Position numbers and translations under genes: made by a program. Below the pieces are notes generated by a model, which saw only the letters and a program-made list of their open reading frames with translations, searched no databases and was not told the origin of the DNA. A stretch of 64,000 nt of DNA, taken from contig NZ_SSHJ01000016.1 of the NCBI RefSeq assembly GCF_005925345.1, positions 1 through 64,000 of the forward strand, given 5' to 3'. This document shows, one piece after another, positions 1 through 7,825 of the stretch. Position 1 is the stretch's first letter. Each line of letters starts with the position of its first letter. Origin of the DNA: Pedobacter ureilyticus. Lineage in GTDB: Bacteria; Bacteroidota; Bacteroidia; Sphingobacteriales; Sphingobacteriaceae.

Positions 1-535
1 TAGTGCAGCCCCGACCCTTACTTAACGTCCTTAATACGCATCTTAGTTTTCAACACTGCCAGAACCCAATTTCAAACAATCATAAAAAGGATAATGATAC
101 AATATTTAACCAAAGGTGAGTTATGGGTCTTAATCTTGGCTAACCGACCCTGAAATAAATTTGCTTCGCAGCTACTGTGTGGTCAGGGTGACGGTATGGG
201 CAGTTCGTCTTGCTGATCCGATAGTTATCGGATTTATTTTACTGCGTAGCTTTCCGCTTTGCTACAGGTCAGCATCAGCTTTTAGGTCTATTTTTTAAAA
301 TCACATTTTCAGAATAAACATTTAACTTATTGATAAACAGTTAAAAACACCCATAATTCACGCTAATTAGGTTAACTGTTAGAATTGGTTATTTGGTTAA
401 TCGATTGACTACAGAACTAATGAACGAGTGAGCTGATGAACCAAATTCATTATTTAACATACATCAATATCTCGCTAAAATGCTTGCCGTAACTTTGTGT
501 TAATAAAATTAGAAAACACAAAAAATTAAAATACT
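1..535. other. Intergenic region with repeat-like inverted sequences
   Basis: No credible gene is visible on either strand. The region has an inverted pair ACCCTGA (147-153) / TCAGGGT (183-189) and a near-perfect palindrome ATCCGATA-GT-TATCGGAT (216-233) followed by a T-rich stretch, which may terminate a transcript entering from the left. GATAGNTATC-type and ACCCTGA/TCAGGGT words are, from memory, recurrent intergenic repeats in Bacteroidota. The remainder is A+T-rich spacer leading to the yceI promoter. Confidence 0.5.
490..497 (+). promoter_or_regulatory. Candidate -7 box for yceI-pirin
   Basis: TAACTTTG matches the Bacteroidota -7 consensus TAnnTTTG and lies 38 bp before the yceI start codon. 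No clear TTTG -33 box sits 19-20 bp upstream, so this is a half match only. Confidence 0.4.
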
Positions 536-1066
536 ATGGCAACTACAAAATGGGCTTTAGACCCAACCCACAGCGAATTACAGTTTAAAGTAAAACACTT
601 AATGATAACTACCGTAACTGGAAATATCAAATCTTTCCAAGCAGAGTTATCTTCAGAAGGTGATGATTTTACCAATGCGGATATTTCTTTTTCGGGCGAT
701 ATCAATTCCATTGACACAGGTAACGGTGATAGAGATGGTCACTTAAAAAGTGGGGATTTCTTCGACGCAGAAAAATTTCCAGCAATTACTTTTAAATCTA
801 CGAGTGTAGAAAAAGATGGCAGCGATTACCTGGTAAAAGGCGATCTTACTATCAAAGACGTAACCAAATCAGTAAAATTAAATGCAGAGTTTGGTGGTAT
901 AGCTACCGACCCATGGGGAAATACCAAAGCAGGTTTTACTTTAAGTGGCAAAATTAACCGTACAGAATTTGGTTTAACTTGGAATGCTGCCTTAGAAACC
1001 GGTGGCGTAATGGTAAGCGAAGAGGTTAAAATCTTAGGCGAGCTACAATTCGTTAAACAAGCTTAA
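536..1066 (+). CDS. YceI family protein
   Basis: A 176-residue protein matching the YceI family over its whole length. It opens with WALDPTHSELQFKVKHLMITTVTG, the usual first strands, has a GHLKSGDFFDAEKFP segment near residues 65-80, and ends in the FGLTWNAAL and EVKILGELQF strands. YceI proteins form a lipocalin-like beta-barrel that binds long isoprenoid or fatty-acyl molecules. There is no signal peptide, so this member is predicted cytoplasmic, unlike the periplasmic E. coli protein. The pirin gene begins 17 bp downstream and is probably co-transcribed. The ligand cannot be told from sequence. Confidence 0.88.
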   Translation: MATTKWALDPTHSELQFKVKHLMITTVTGNIKSFQAELSSEGDDFTNADISFSGDINSIDTGNGDRDGHLKSGDFFDAEKFPAITFKSTSVEKDGSDYLVKGDLTIKDVTKSVKLNAEFGGIATDPWGNTKAGFTLSGKINRTEFGLTWNAALETGGVMVSEEVKILGELQFVKQA

Positions 1067-1070
1067 TTAG

Positions 1071-1078
1071 AAAGGAGG
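1071..1078 (+). promoter_or_regulatory. Strong Shine-Dalgarno sequence for pirin
   Basis: AAAGGAGG lies 5 nt before the pirin ATG at 1084. It is close to a perfect anti-16S match and fixes that start. Such sequences are uncommon in this phylum and absent before most genes here. Confidence 0.75.
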
Positions 1079-1083
1079 CGACA

Positions 1084-1953
1084 ATGCCTACATTTAAAAA
1101 AATTGCCGCCATCCTAAATCCACCTGCTCCTCACATGGTAGGAGATGGGTTTAGGGTGCACAATTTCTTTCCAAGCGGATACAAAATTAAAATGGATCCG
1201 TTTTACTTACTCGACTACAATGCCAAAATTGAGTTTTCGCCAACCAATAAGCTCAGAGGGGTTGGCGTACATCCGCATCGTGGCTTTGAGACGGTAACCA
1301 TTGCCTATCGAGGCGCAGTAGCACATCATGATAGCGCTGGCAATAGTGGCGTAATTTACCCCGGAGATGTGCAATGGATGACCGCTGGAAGTGGGATCTT
1401 ACACAAAGAATATCATGAAGAAAGCTACAGCAAAAAAGGTGGTTTATTTCAAATGGTACAATTGTGGGTAAACTTGCCTGCAAAGTACAAGATGAGTACG
1501 CCAAAATATCAGGCTTTGCCTAACGATGGCATTGCTAAATATCACTTACCAGAAGGAAATGGATATATTGAAGTAATTGCGGGAGAATACCAAGGCATAA
1601 AAGGTAGCGCATCTACATTTACACCTATTGAGGTGTACAACCTTAAGCCAAATGCTGGTGCAAAAGTTTCTTTAGCTAGTCCTGCAAATTACAATACGGC
1701 GTTAATCATAATAGAAGGTTCGGTAACAATAAATGGGACTGAACAAGCTACTACCAATCAAATGGTACATTTTGTAAATGAGGGTTCTGACATTGAAATT
1801 GAAGCCAAAGAAAACTCAATAGTGCTATTTTTATCTGGAGACCCCATTAATGAACCTATCGCACAATACGGACCATTCTTGATGAACAAGCCCGAAGAAT
1901 TGCAACAAGCAATAGAAGATTACAATACTGGAAAATTTGGGTATTTAGAGTAG
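1084..1953 (+). CDS. Pirin family protein
   Basis: A 289-residue bicupin of normal pirin length. The metal site is intact: His63 and His65 in HPHRGFET, and His107 and Glu109 in GILHKE, with the hallmark DVQWMTAGSG just before. The C-terminal cupin (about residues 170-285) ends with the typical PIAQYGPFLMN. Pirins are Fe-binding cupins; bacterial members are reported as quercetin dioxygenases or redox-linked regulators, and the substrate here is unknown. It follows yceI by 17 bp and has an exceptional Shine-Dalgarno sequence. Transcription meets ispF head-on across a repeat-rich gap. Confidence 0.9.
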   Translation: MPTFKKIAAILNPPAPHMVGDGFRVHNFFPSGYKIKMDPFYLLDYNAKIEFSPTNKLRGVGVHPHRGFETVTIAYRGAVAHHDSAGNSGVIYPGDVQWMTAGSGILHKEYHEESYSKKGGLFQMVQLWVNLPAKYKMSTPKYQALPNDGIAKYHLPEGNGYIEVIAGEYQGIKGSASTFTPIEVYNLKPNAGAKVSLASPANYNTALIIIEGSVTINGTEQATTNQMVHFVNEGSDIEIEAKENSIVLFLSGDPINEPIAQYGPFLMNKPEELQQAIEDYNTGKFGYLE

Positions 1954-2033
1954 TTAAGTTACGAGTTAAAAGTTATGAGTTACAGGTTTGGGGATTTAAA
2001 AAGTCTCGTAACACGTAACTCACAACCCGTAAC
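1954..2033. repeat. Imperfect inverted repeat built of 7-nt units between pirin and ispF
   Basis: The left arm iterates units such as TTACGAG, TTAAAAG and TTATGAG at strict 7-nt spacing (about 1957-1987). The right arm (about 2004-2038) iterates complementary units such as CTCGTAA, CACGTAA and CCCGTAA. Together they form an imperfect palindrome between the 3' ends of convergent genes, so it may act as a bidirectional terminator. Confidence 0.55.
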
Positions 2034-2516
2034 TTACTTTACTTTCTCAATCAAACAAACTGCATAAGCCACTACGCCCTCCTCTCTACCTATAAAACCC
2101 ATCTGCTCATTGGTGGTAGCTTTAATCGAAATATCATCTACAGAAATGCCCATCGCTGCTGCAATGTTTTCTTGCATTTGCGGAATATGCGGATTTATTT
2201 TTGGTGCTTCTAAACAAAGCATCGCATCTATATTCCCTACTTCATAGCTTTTTTCCTTCAGTAGCTTTACCGTTTGCTTTAGTAAAATGATGCTACTTAT
2301 ACCTTTCCATTGTGGATCAGTGTTTTTGAAGTGGAAACCAATATCCCTCAGGTTTGCAGCACCTAACAAGGCATCGCAAATGGCATGTAACAACACATCC
2401 GCATCAGAGTGTCCAAATGCACCCTTATGGTGCTCTAAAGTTACACCTCCTACCACAAAAGGGTGGTTGTCTTTTAGCTGATGAACATCAAAGCCAAAGC
2501 CTACTTTTATACGCAT
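2034..2516 (-). CDS. ispF: 2-C-methyl-D-erythritol 2,4-cyclodiphosphate synthase
   Basis: A 160-residue, full-length IspF of the non-mevalonate isoprenoid pathway. It cyclises 4-diphosphocytidyl-methylerythritol 2-phosphate with loss of CMP and acts as a cytoplasmic trimer. The metal ligands are present: Asp10 and His12 in GFDVHQL, and His44 in HSDADVLLHAICDALLGA. The conserved DIGFHFKNTDP and KATTNEQMGFIGREEG segments follow. It starts 10 bp after the porV stop on the same strand, so the two are probably co-transcribed. The 3' end points at pirin across the heptad-repeat palindrome. Confidence 0.95.
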   Translation of the reverse strand: MRIKVGFGFDVHQLKDNHPFVVGGVTLEHHKGAFGHSDADVLLHAICDALLGAANLRDIGFHFKNTDPQWKGISSIILLKQTVKLLKEKSYEVGNIDAMLCLEAPKINPHIPQMQENIAAAMGISVDDISIKATTNEQMGFIGREEGVVAYAVCLIEKVK

Positions 2517-2526
2517 ACGATGTTCG

Positions 2527-3693
2527 TTATTTGCTTACGTTATCAATAGTCCAAGCCAAAGTAAATCTCAATGTATTTGCCAACGGGCTGTTTTGAGCAT
2601 TAGCTATTAGATAAGAAAAATCGAGATTAAACACATTATATTTCAATCCACCTCCTAGGGTTAGGTATCTTCTATCTCCTTTTTGAGGGTTTTCGTAAAA
2701 GTACCCCGCCCTTACGGCAAACTGTTGGTTGTAAGTATATTCGATACCTGTAGAAATTCCGATCTCTTTAAGTTCTTCTTTAAAACCTCCGGGAGCGTCG
2801 GCAAAAGAGCCTAAAATACCAGAAGGCACTGAACGAAAAGGATCTTTACCCGCCACGATTTCGCCGTTGATATCTCTAACTGGTTCCGTTGGCACCATCA
2901 ACTTATTGAAATCAAGAGCAAAAGTAAACTGGTTATAATCATCTATGATAAATGTAGATGCACCGCCTAACTTCATATTTGCAGGCAAAAACCTTTTATT
3001 TTGTGTTTCGGCATAGCTCATTTTTGTTCCAATATTAGACAAATTCAAACCCGCAGATAAAATCGCATCCTTCCCGAAAAGCACCGTAGGCTTTTTGAAA
3101 AAAGCAGAAACATCCACAGCAACTGCAATACCAGCTTTTTGTTGACTACCTCCAATCTGTGCAGAAGTAAGATTTGAACTAATAAAACGTGCCGATGTTC
3201 CTAAAGAGAAATTTTCGCCAAACTTTCGCGAGTAGGTGGCGTCAAAAGCCAACTCATTAGGGTTGAAAGTTCCTTGTGGATTTTGATTTTCATCAATCAA
3301 AGCAATATCCCCCAAAGAGAAATATCTTAACGAAGCCCCAATTACAGTTCTGTTATCTAATTGGTAAAAACCACTTAAATAGGCCAAGTTAATATCGGGT
3401 ACTAAGTTCTTAAGCCAAGGGCTGTAAGATAAACTTACGCCATAAGGTTTTTCTAAAAAAGCTAGCTTAGCAGGATTAATGCTCATTGCATTGCCATCAG
3501 GCATTACGGCCACCCCTGCCTCGCCCATAGCACCTGCCCTAGCATCTGGAGTAATTAACAAGAAAGGAACATCAGGATATACACCGTTGGTTTGAGAAGT
3601 ACTACTTCCGACAGTAGTTTGAGCAAGAGCAGTTTTTCCAGCAAATAAGAACAAAAGCAACAAAGCTCTTCTCAAATAGTTTAATTTCATCAT
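2527..3693 (-). CDS. porV: Type IX secretion system outer membrane protein PorV (LptO)
   Basis: A 388-residue outer-membrane beta-barrel protein with a signal peptide (residues 1-24, ending ALAQ). The start of the mature protein (FLLITPDARAGAMGEAGVAVMPDGNAMSINPAKLAFLE) is the PorV signature, and the C-terminus has alternating aromatic strands ending in an F/W-rich strand. PorV shuttles type IX cargo from the translocon to the PorU attachment complex. It is divergent from gldJ and leads into ispF. In Flavobacterium johnsoniae porV, porU and gldJ are adjacent; porU is not in this window. MM at the start leaves a one-codon ambiguity. Confidence 0.9.
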   Translation of the reverse strand: MMKLNYLRRALLLLFLFAGKTALAQTTVGSSTSQTNGVYPDVPFLLITPDARAGAMGEAGVAVMPDGNAMSINPAKLAFLEKPYGVSLSYSPWLKNLVPDINLAYLSGFYQLDNRTVIGASLRYFSLGDIALIDENQNPQGTFNPNELAFDATYSRKFGENFSLGTSARFISSNLTSAQIGGSQQKAGIAVAVDVSAFFKKPTVLFGKDAILSAGLNLSNIGTKMSYAETQNKRFLPANMKLGGASTFIIDDYNQFTFALDFNKLMVPTEPVRDINGEIVAGKDPFRSVPSGILGSFADAPGGFKEELKEIGISTGIEYTYNQQFAVRAGYFYENPQKGDRRYLTLGGGLKYNVFNLDFSYLIANAQNSPLANTLRFTLAWTIDNVSK

Positions 3694-3709
3694 AAAACAG
3701 TTAATCTGC

Positions 3710-3740
3710 GCAATTTAGCATAGAGTTTGTTAATATCAAA
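3710..3740 (-). promoter_or_regulatory. Candidate promoter for porV-ispF
   Basis: Read on the minus strand: TTTG (3737-3740), a 19-bp spacer, then TAAATTGC (3710-3717), a degenerate match to TAnnTTTG. The spacing is ideal but the -7 box is imperfect. It lies 17 bp before the porV ATG. Confidence 0.35.
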
Positions 3741-4133
3741 GCGAGGGCTAAGCTAATTTTATATCTTTCTGCTTAACGACAATAAAGGCATAATATTGCC
3801 CACCAATAATCATAAGCAAATTGTTTCAGTAGATCACGGTCAATGCAAGTAACTCGGTTCTATTGAAGACTGTAATTATCTCCACAAATCACAACCAAAA
3901 TGTTTAATATTTTCGCAACATCGGGAAAATATTCCCCGTTTATTTTTTTCAAAAAGATATCAACAATATTATTAGAAGTCTTTCGTTTACTAGCTTAAAA
4001 AGAGAAAGTTCCGTACAAATGTTACTTGATTTTAAAATTAAAATTTGATGGTAAAACTTACCAAATAAAAAAGTTTTTTACTTCTCATTCTTTTTTTGTG
4101 TATTTTTAACAACTAAAGTGCAATTTGCAATAT
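3741..4133. other. A+T-rich divergent intergenic region between porV and gldJ
   Basis: I see no gene here. There is one short palindromic patch, GGGAAAATATTCCC, at about 3923-3936. The rest is long A/T runs, consistent with 5' leaders of the divergent porV and gldJ. No clean -33/-7 pair was found for gldJ. Confidence 0.4.
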
Positions 4134-5702
4134 ATGAATAAAATTTACTTATACGCGATAGTATCATTATTTGGCGCTGGGGCATTAAGTTCTTGTGGTG
4201 GCTCTAAAAAAGGAGGAGCCGTATCTGAAAAAACCGGCTATGCCTACAATAAGCGAGAAAATGGCGGTTTTGAAGTAAAAAAGGGCTATAAAAGAGGCCC
4301 TGGACCTGGCTTAATTGAGATTGAGGGTGGTGAGTTTATTATGGGCGGTAGTGCGATTGAAATACCAGGGCAAGACATGGGCGCTTATAATTATAAACGC
4401 CAAGTTACTGTAAGTTCGTTCTACATGGATGAGACGGAGGTCTCTAACACAGATTGGCTTGAGTATCTGCACTGGATTAGAACTACGTTTAGAGGAAAAC
4501 CAGAACTTGCAGAGTATTACTACACCGCCTTACCAGATACTTTGGTATGGAGGAGACCGCTTTCTTATAACGAACCATACGTTAACAACTACTTGAGACA
4601 TCCAGCTTATGGAGATTATCCGGTGGTAGGCGTAAGCTGGCAGCAAGCTACTGATTACTGTGTTTGGCGTACAGATAGGGTAAACGAATTTATTTTGAGG
4701 CAAAAAGGCATCATGACACCGTTTAAAGATTTGAATAAGCCAGGTGCAGGCGGAGTGGCGGTAAAAAAATCTGACACCGTGTTTAATACCGACGTTTATT
4801 TAAATGGTCAAATTAAAGATATTGGCAAAAGGGCACCTCAGGATTTAAGTGCAGAAGCTGGAGGCAGCGGTAAAACTAAAATACAACGAAATGTTAGACT
4901 TGAGGATGGTGAAATTCTTCAGCCTTACCGATTACCAACAGAAGCAGAGTGGGAATATGCCGCACTAGGCCTAATTGGAAATACGCAGTATGCCAACATT
5001 AACGAGAAAAAAGTTTATCCTTGGAATGGTTTAGGCATTACTTCTCCTAAAAAATCTACTAGAGGAATGATTTTAGCCAACTTTAAACGTGGCAAAGGAG
5101 ATTACATGGGTGTAGGTGGCTCGCTAAATGACAAGGGAAGTATTACACAATCTGTTCGTAGCTTTACACCTAATGATTTTGGTTTGTATAACATGGCAGG
5201 CAATGTGAACGAGTGGGTGAATGATGTTTATCGTCCGAATACTTTTGAGGCTACAGAAGGTTTAAATCCATTTAGAGGAAACGAATATGCCGATAAGGTT
5301 AGAGACCCACAATCTAGCGTAATAAAAGTAGATGGTAAAGGCCGTCCGGTAATGAAAGCAGCCGGCACTGGTGTGAAACAAACTTGGGCTCAACTACAAT
5401 CTAACTATGTAGACTCTACTTACAAAGCAGATCAGCGTGGCTATAAAGATGAACAAAAAAATCTCCCTGATGGAGAAATGATTACCCTCTATAATGACAA
5501 ATCGCGTGTTTACAAAGGCGGCTCTTGGAACGACCAAGCCATGTGGCTAAATCCGGCTTCCAGAAGATTTTTACAAGAGGATGAATCTACTGCTGATATT
5601 GGTTTCCGTTCTGCAATGACCATGCTTGGAGCATCAGAAGTTAGATCTGCAGGTAAACCTCAATTTAAGACTAAGGCGGCGAAGCCGTTTAAAGTAAAAT
5701 AA
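4134..5702 (+). CDS. gldJ: Gliding motility / type IX secretion lipoprotein GldJ
   Basis: A 522-residue lipoprotein. From the ATG at 4134 a signal peptide ends in the lipobox ALSSC (Cys21); a TTG nine bases earlier is in frame but less likely. The body is a formylglycine-generating-enzyme-like (SUMF1) fold: GPGLIEIEGGEFIMGG, YMDETEVSNTDWLEYL, YPVVGVSWQQATDYCVWR, YRLPTEAEWEYAA, NMAGNVNEWVNDVY, and VYKGGSWND...RRFLQEDESTADIGFRSAM. GldJ and GldK share this fold. The overall length and the porV neighbour favour GldJ, which stabilises other Gld proteins in the envelope. It carries no sorting domain itself. Confidence is high for the family, moderate for J versus K. Confidence 0.8.
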   Translation: MNKIYLYAIVSLFGAGALSSCGGSKKGGAVSEKTGYAYNKRENGGFEVKKGYKRGPGPGLIEIEGGEFIMGGSAIEIPGQDMGAYNYKRQVTVSSFYMDETEVSNTDWLEYLHWIRTTFRGKPELAEYYYTALPDTLVWRRPLSYNEPYVNNYLRHPAYGDYPVVGVSWQQATDYCVWRTDRVNEFILRQKGIMTPFKDLNKPGAGGVAVKKSDTVFNTDVYLNGQIKDIGKRAPQDLSAEAGGSGKTKIQRNVRLEDGEILQPYRLPTEAEWEYAALGLIGNTQYANINEKKVYPWNGLGITSPKKSTRGMILANFKRGKGDYMGVGGSLNDKGSITQSVRSFTPNDFGLYNMAGNVNEWVNDVYRPNTFEATEGLNPFRGNEYADKVRDPQSSVIKVDGKGRPVMKAAGTGVKQTWAQLQSNYVDSTYKADQRGYKDEQKNLPDGEMITLYNDKSRVYKGGSWNDQAMWLNPASRRFLQEDESTADIGFRSAMTMLGASEVRSAGKPQFKTKAAKPFKVK

Positions 5703-5723
5703 AAGGTATTATCAATTAGAATA

Positions 5724-5765
5724 AAAAAGTAAGGGCTATACAGTGATGTATGGCCCTTACTTTTT
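5724..5765. terminator. Bidirectional terminator between gldJ and the biotin-carrier gene
   Basis: Stem AAAAAGTAAGGGC (5724-5736) pairs with GCCCTTACTTTTT (5753-5765). A run of A on one side and T on the other lets it serve both convergent genes. Confidence 0.85.
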
Positions 5766-5780
5766 ATCGTTAATGTGCTA

Positions 5781-6281
5781 TTAAACAAACTGTATCAAAA
5801 TAGCATTCTTTTCAATTTTATCTCCTTGTTTCACTTCGATTTTTTTAACTACGGCATCTGTAGGAGATTTAATGATATTTTCCATCTTCATTGCCTCCAG
5901 CACTAGTAAATTATCACCCTTTTTAACTTCATCCCCTTCCTTTACCAATACACTTAAAACCAAGCCTGGCATAGGTGCTTTAACGTGAGCAACCTTATTT
6001 GTATTCAAATTATCTAATCCCAGTTGTTTCAGCAACAAATCTAATTGCGTAGTTACCTTAACTTCGTATTCATTGCCGTTGACCTTAATTTTAGCCAACT
6101 TTTCATGCTTATCAAAATCTACCACTTCTACATTATAAGATCTGTTTTCGTATAGAATATGGCTAGACTGACTGGTTAACTTCAATAGGTTTAAATCTAC
6201 TTCTTGGTTATTTACTTGCAAAACTTCGTTTACCAGCTCTACATCAAACTGATATTGATTGTTTACGGTCACTTTGTTCAT
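5781..6281 (-). CDS. Biotin/lipoyl attachment domain protein (biotin carboxyl carrier type)
   Basis: A 166-residue protein. The C-terminal biotinyl domain (about 95-166) carries the biotinylation motif EAMKMEN with acceptor Lys132, preceded by APMPGL. Residues 1-80 form a separate beta-rich segment of the kind found before the biotinyl domain in propionyl/methylcrotonyl-CoA carboxylase alpha chains and in decarboxylase gamma subunits. It would carry carboxybiotin between catalytic subunits, none of which is encoded nearby, so its enzyme is unknown. It is the last gene of the leftward run, 3 bp after DUF4159. It is unlike AccB, which has a long Ala/Pro linker. Confidence 0.8.
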   Translation of the reverse strand: MNKVTVNNQYQFDVELVNEVLQVNNQEVDLNLLKLTSQSSHILYENRSYNVEVVDFDKHEKLAKIKVNGNEYEVKVTTQLDLLLKQLGLDNLNTNKVAHVKAPMPGLVLSVLVKEGDEVKKGDNLLVLEAMKMENIIKSPTDAVVKKIEVKQGDKIEKNAILIQFV

Positions 6282-6284
6282 GGC

Positions 6285-6995
6285 TTAATTGCTTAGTGCA
6301 TATTGTATTAAATTTGCGCCCATTTTCAGTGCATTATTTCGGCTTTCTTGTGTATCCGAAGGGTAAGTACCATAGTCCTCCCAACCATTGCCCAAGTCGC
6401 ACTCATAAGAGTAGTAACAAACTACTCGGCCTTTATAAATTAAGGCAAAACCTTGTGGGCGCTTGTTATCGTGTTCATGAATTTTTGGTAACCCGTTAGC
6501 AAACTTAAACTTCTGCTGGTAGATTTTATGATTGGCAGGCAACTCCACGAAATCCAACTCAGGAAACACTTTCTTCATTTGCGGACGAATAAACTTGTCT
6601 AAGCCATAATTATCGTCGATATGAAGGAAACCTCCTCCAACCAAATATTTTCTGAGATTAGCTACTTCTTGTGCATTAAATGTCACGTTTCCGTGGCCAG
6701 TCATGTATACGAAAGGATAGTTGTAAAGTTCGGCACTTCCTACCTCAACAATCCCTTCATCGGCAGCAAAGTTGGTGGCAATATTCTTGTTGCAGAAAGC
6801 TACAAGATTAGGCAAAGCGGTTCTATTGGCATACCAATCGCCCCCACCAGCGTACTTCAATTTGCCTATTTTATAAGTTGGAGCAAAGGAAAAAGCAGTA
6901 ATAAGTGAAAAGGTAAAAGTAAAAAGTAAAAAGTGAGCAACGTACCTAAGGAAACCTTTAAACGGTTTTAAAACTGATAACTGATAACTGACCAT
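6285..6995 (-). CDS. DUF4159 domain-containing exported protein
   Basis: A 236-residue protein of unknown function. The DUF4159 core begins at YKIGKLKYAGGGDWYANRTALPNL (about residues 41-64) and includes FVYMTGHGNVTF, GGGFLHIDDNYGLD and YKGRVVCYYSYECDLGNGWED, a pattern resembling the transglutaminase-/glutamine-amidotransferase-like proteins of this group. Residues 1-38 form the signal peptide. Its hydrophobic part (HFLLFTFTFSLI) is encoded by a 7-nt-periodic tract (6903-6936), and a second tract (6972-6991) encodes SYQLSVL at the start, so the N-terminus looks assembled from intergenic repeat. The gene starts 4 bp after rsmE and is probably co-transcribed with it. Confidence 0.75.
   Translation of the reverse strand: MVSYQLSVLKPFKGFLRYVAHFLLFTFTFSLITAFSFAPTYKIGKLKYAGGGDWYANRTALPNLVAFCNKNIATNFAADEGIVEVGSAELYNYPFVYMTGHGNVTFNAQEVANLRKYLVGGGFLHIDDNYGLDKFIRPQMKKVFPELDFVELPANHKIYQQKFKFANGLPKIHEHDNKRPQGFALIYKGRVVCYYSYECDLGNGWEDYGTYPSDTQESRNNALKMGANLIQYALSN
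6903..6991. repeat. 7-nt-periodic tracts within the 5' end of the DUF4159 gene
   Basis: On the coding strand, units such as CACTTTT, TACTTTT and ACCTTTT repeat every 7 nt at 6903-6936, and CAGTTAT repeats twice plus a variant at 6972-6991. They match the tract type found upstream of rsmE and nuoG, but here they lie inside the open frame. Confidence 0.6.
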
Positions 6996-6999
6996 TTCA

Positions 7000-7707
7000 T
7001 TAACCCCTATTTAAGTAATTGATTTCAAAGCAAGCCGCCAAACCAGCAGTTTCTGTACGTAGGCGGGTGTTGCCTAAAGTTACTGGTTTAAATCCGCTTT
7101 GCAAAGCCAACTCAATTTCTTTTGGCGTAAAATCGCCCTCAGGGCCAATAAGAATAAGGTATTTTTGATGAGGCTTAATGGTTTCTGATATGGCTTTTCT
7201 ATCCTCTTCGTCAATACAATGTGCAATTAACTTATGGTCTGCCTCGCTTTGTTTAATGAGATCTTTAAGGCCGATAGCCGCCTTAATTTTAGGGTGATAA
7301 GCCGTCAGCGACTGTTTTACTGCCGAAGTGACGATCTTTTCTAAACGATCTTCCTTCACGATTTTACGTTCAGAACGTTCGCAAATAATGGGCGTAATTT
7401 CATCGATACCTATTTCGGTAGCTTTTTCTAAGAACCACTCTAACCTATCGATATTTTTTGTTGGCGCAATGGCGATGTGCAAATAGTGATTACGCTTGCC
7501 AAACTCGCTCTGTTTATGGATAACATTTAAGTGTACCGCTCTTTTGGTTGCTTCAACAATTTCTGCAGTATACAGGCCGCCAACACCATCAATTAAATTA
7601 ACCCTATCTCCGTGCTTTAGACGCAATACTTTAGTACAATGATTGCTTTCCTCTTCGTTTAAGGTGTAAGAATTGGAATTAATATCTGGAGTGTAGAATA
7701 AGTGCAT
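7000..7707 (-). CDS. rsmE: 16S rRNA (uracil-1498-N3)-methyltransferase
   Basis: A 235-residue protein of normal RsmE length. An N-terminal PUA-like domain (HCTKVLRLKHGDRVNLIDGVGG) is followed by a SPOUT methyltransferase domain with the trefoil-knot AdoMet motifs LIGPEGDFTPKEIELA and LGNTRLRTETAGLAA. It methylates U1498 (E. coli numbering) of 16S rRNA in the assembled small subunit. It is first in a tight rsmE-DUF4159-biotin carrier group and is preceded by a 7-nt-periodic tract. Confidence 0.93.
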   Translation of the reverse strand: MHLFYTPDINSNSYTLNEEESNHCTKVLRLKHGDRVNLIDGVGGLYTAEIVEATKRAVHLNVIHKQSEFGKRNHYLHIAIAPTKNIDRLEWFLEKATEIGIDEITPIICERSERKIVKEDRLEKIVTSAVKQSLTAYHPKIKAAIGLKDLIKQSEADHKLIAHCIDEEDRKAISETIKPHQKYLILIGPEGDFTPKEIELALQSGFKPVTLGNTRLRTETAGLAACFEINYLNRG

Positions 7708-7710
7708 TTT

Positions 7711-7745
7711 TAAAGTTAAAAGTCAAAATTAAAAAGTAAAAATAC
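7711..7745. repeat. 7-nt-periodic tract upstream of rsmE
   Basis: On the rsmE coding strand the units TACTTTT, TAATTTT, GACTTTT and AACTTTA follow each other without gaps, ending 3 nt before the ATG. Every unit fits NAHTTTW. Confidence 0.6.
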
Positions 7746-7825
7746 AAGACCACAAGCGCTAAAACAATTAGAGCGCTATGTGTACCGACGATTAACCATT
7801 TTAAACGATTTGACCGTTAATTGAA

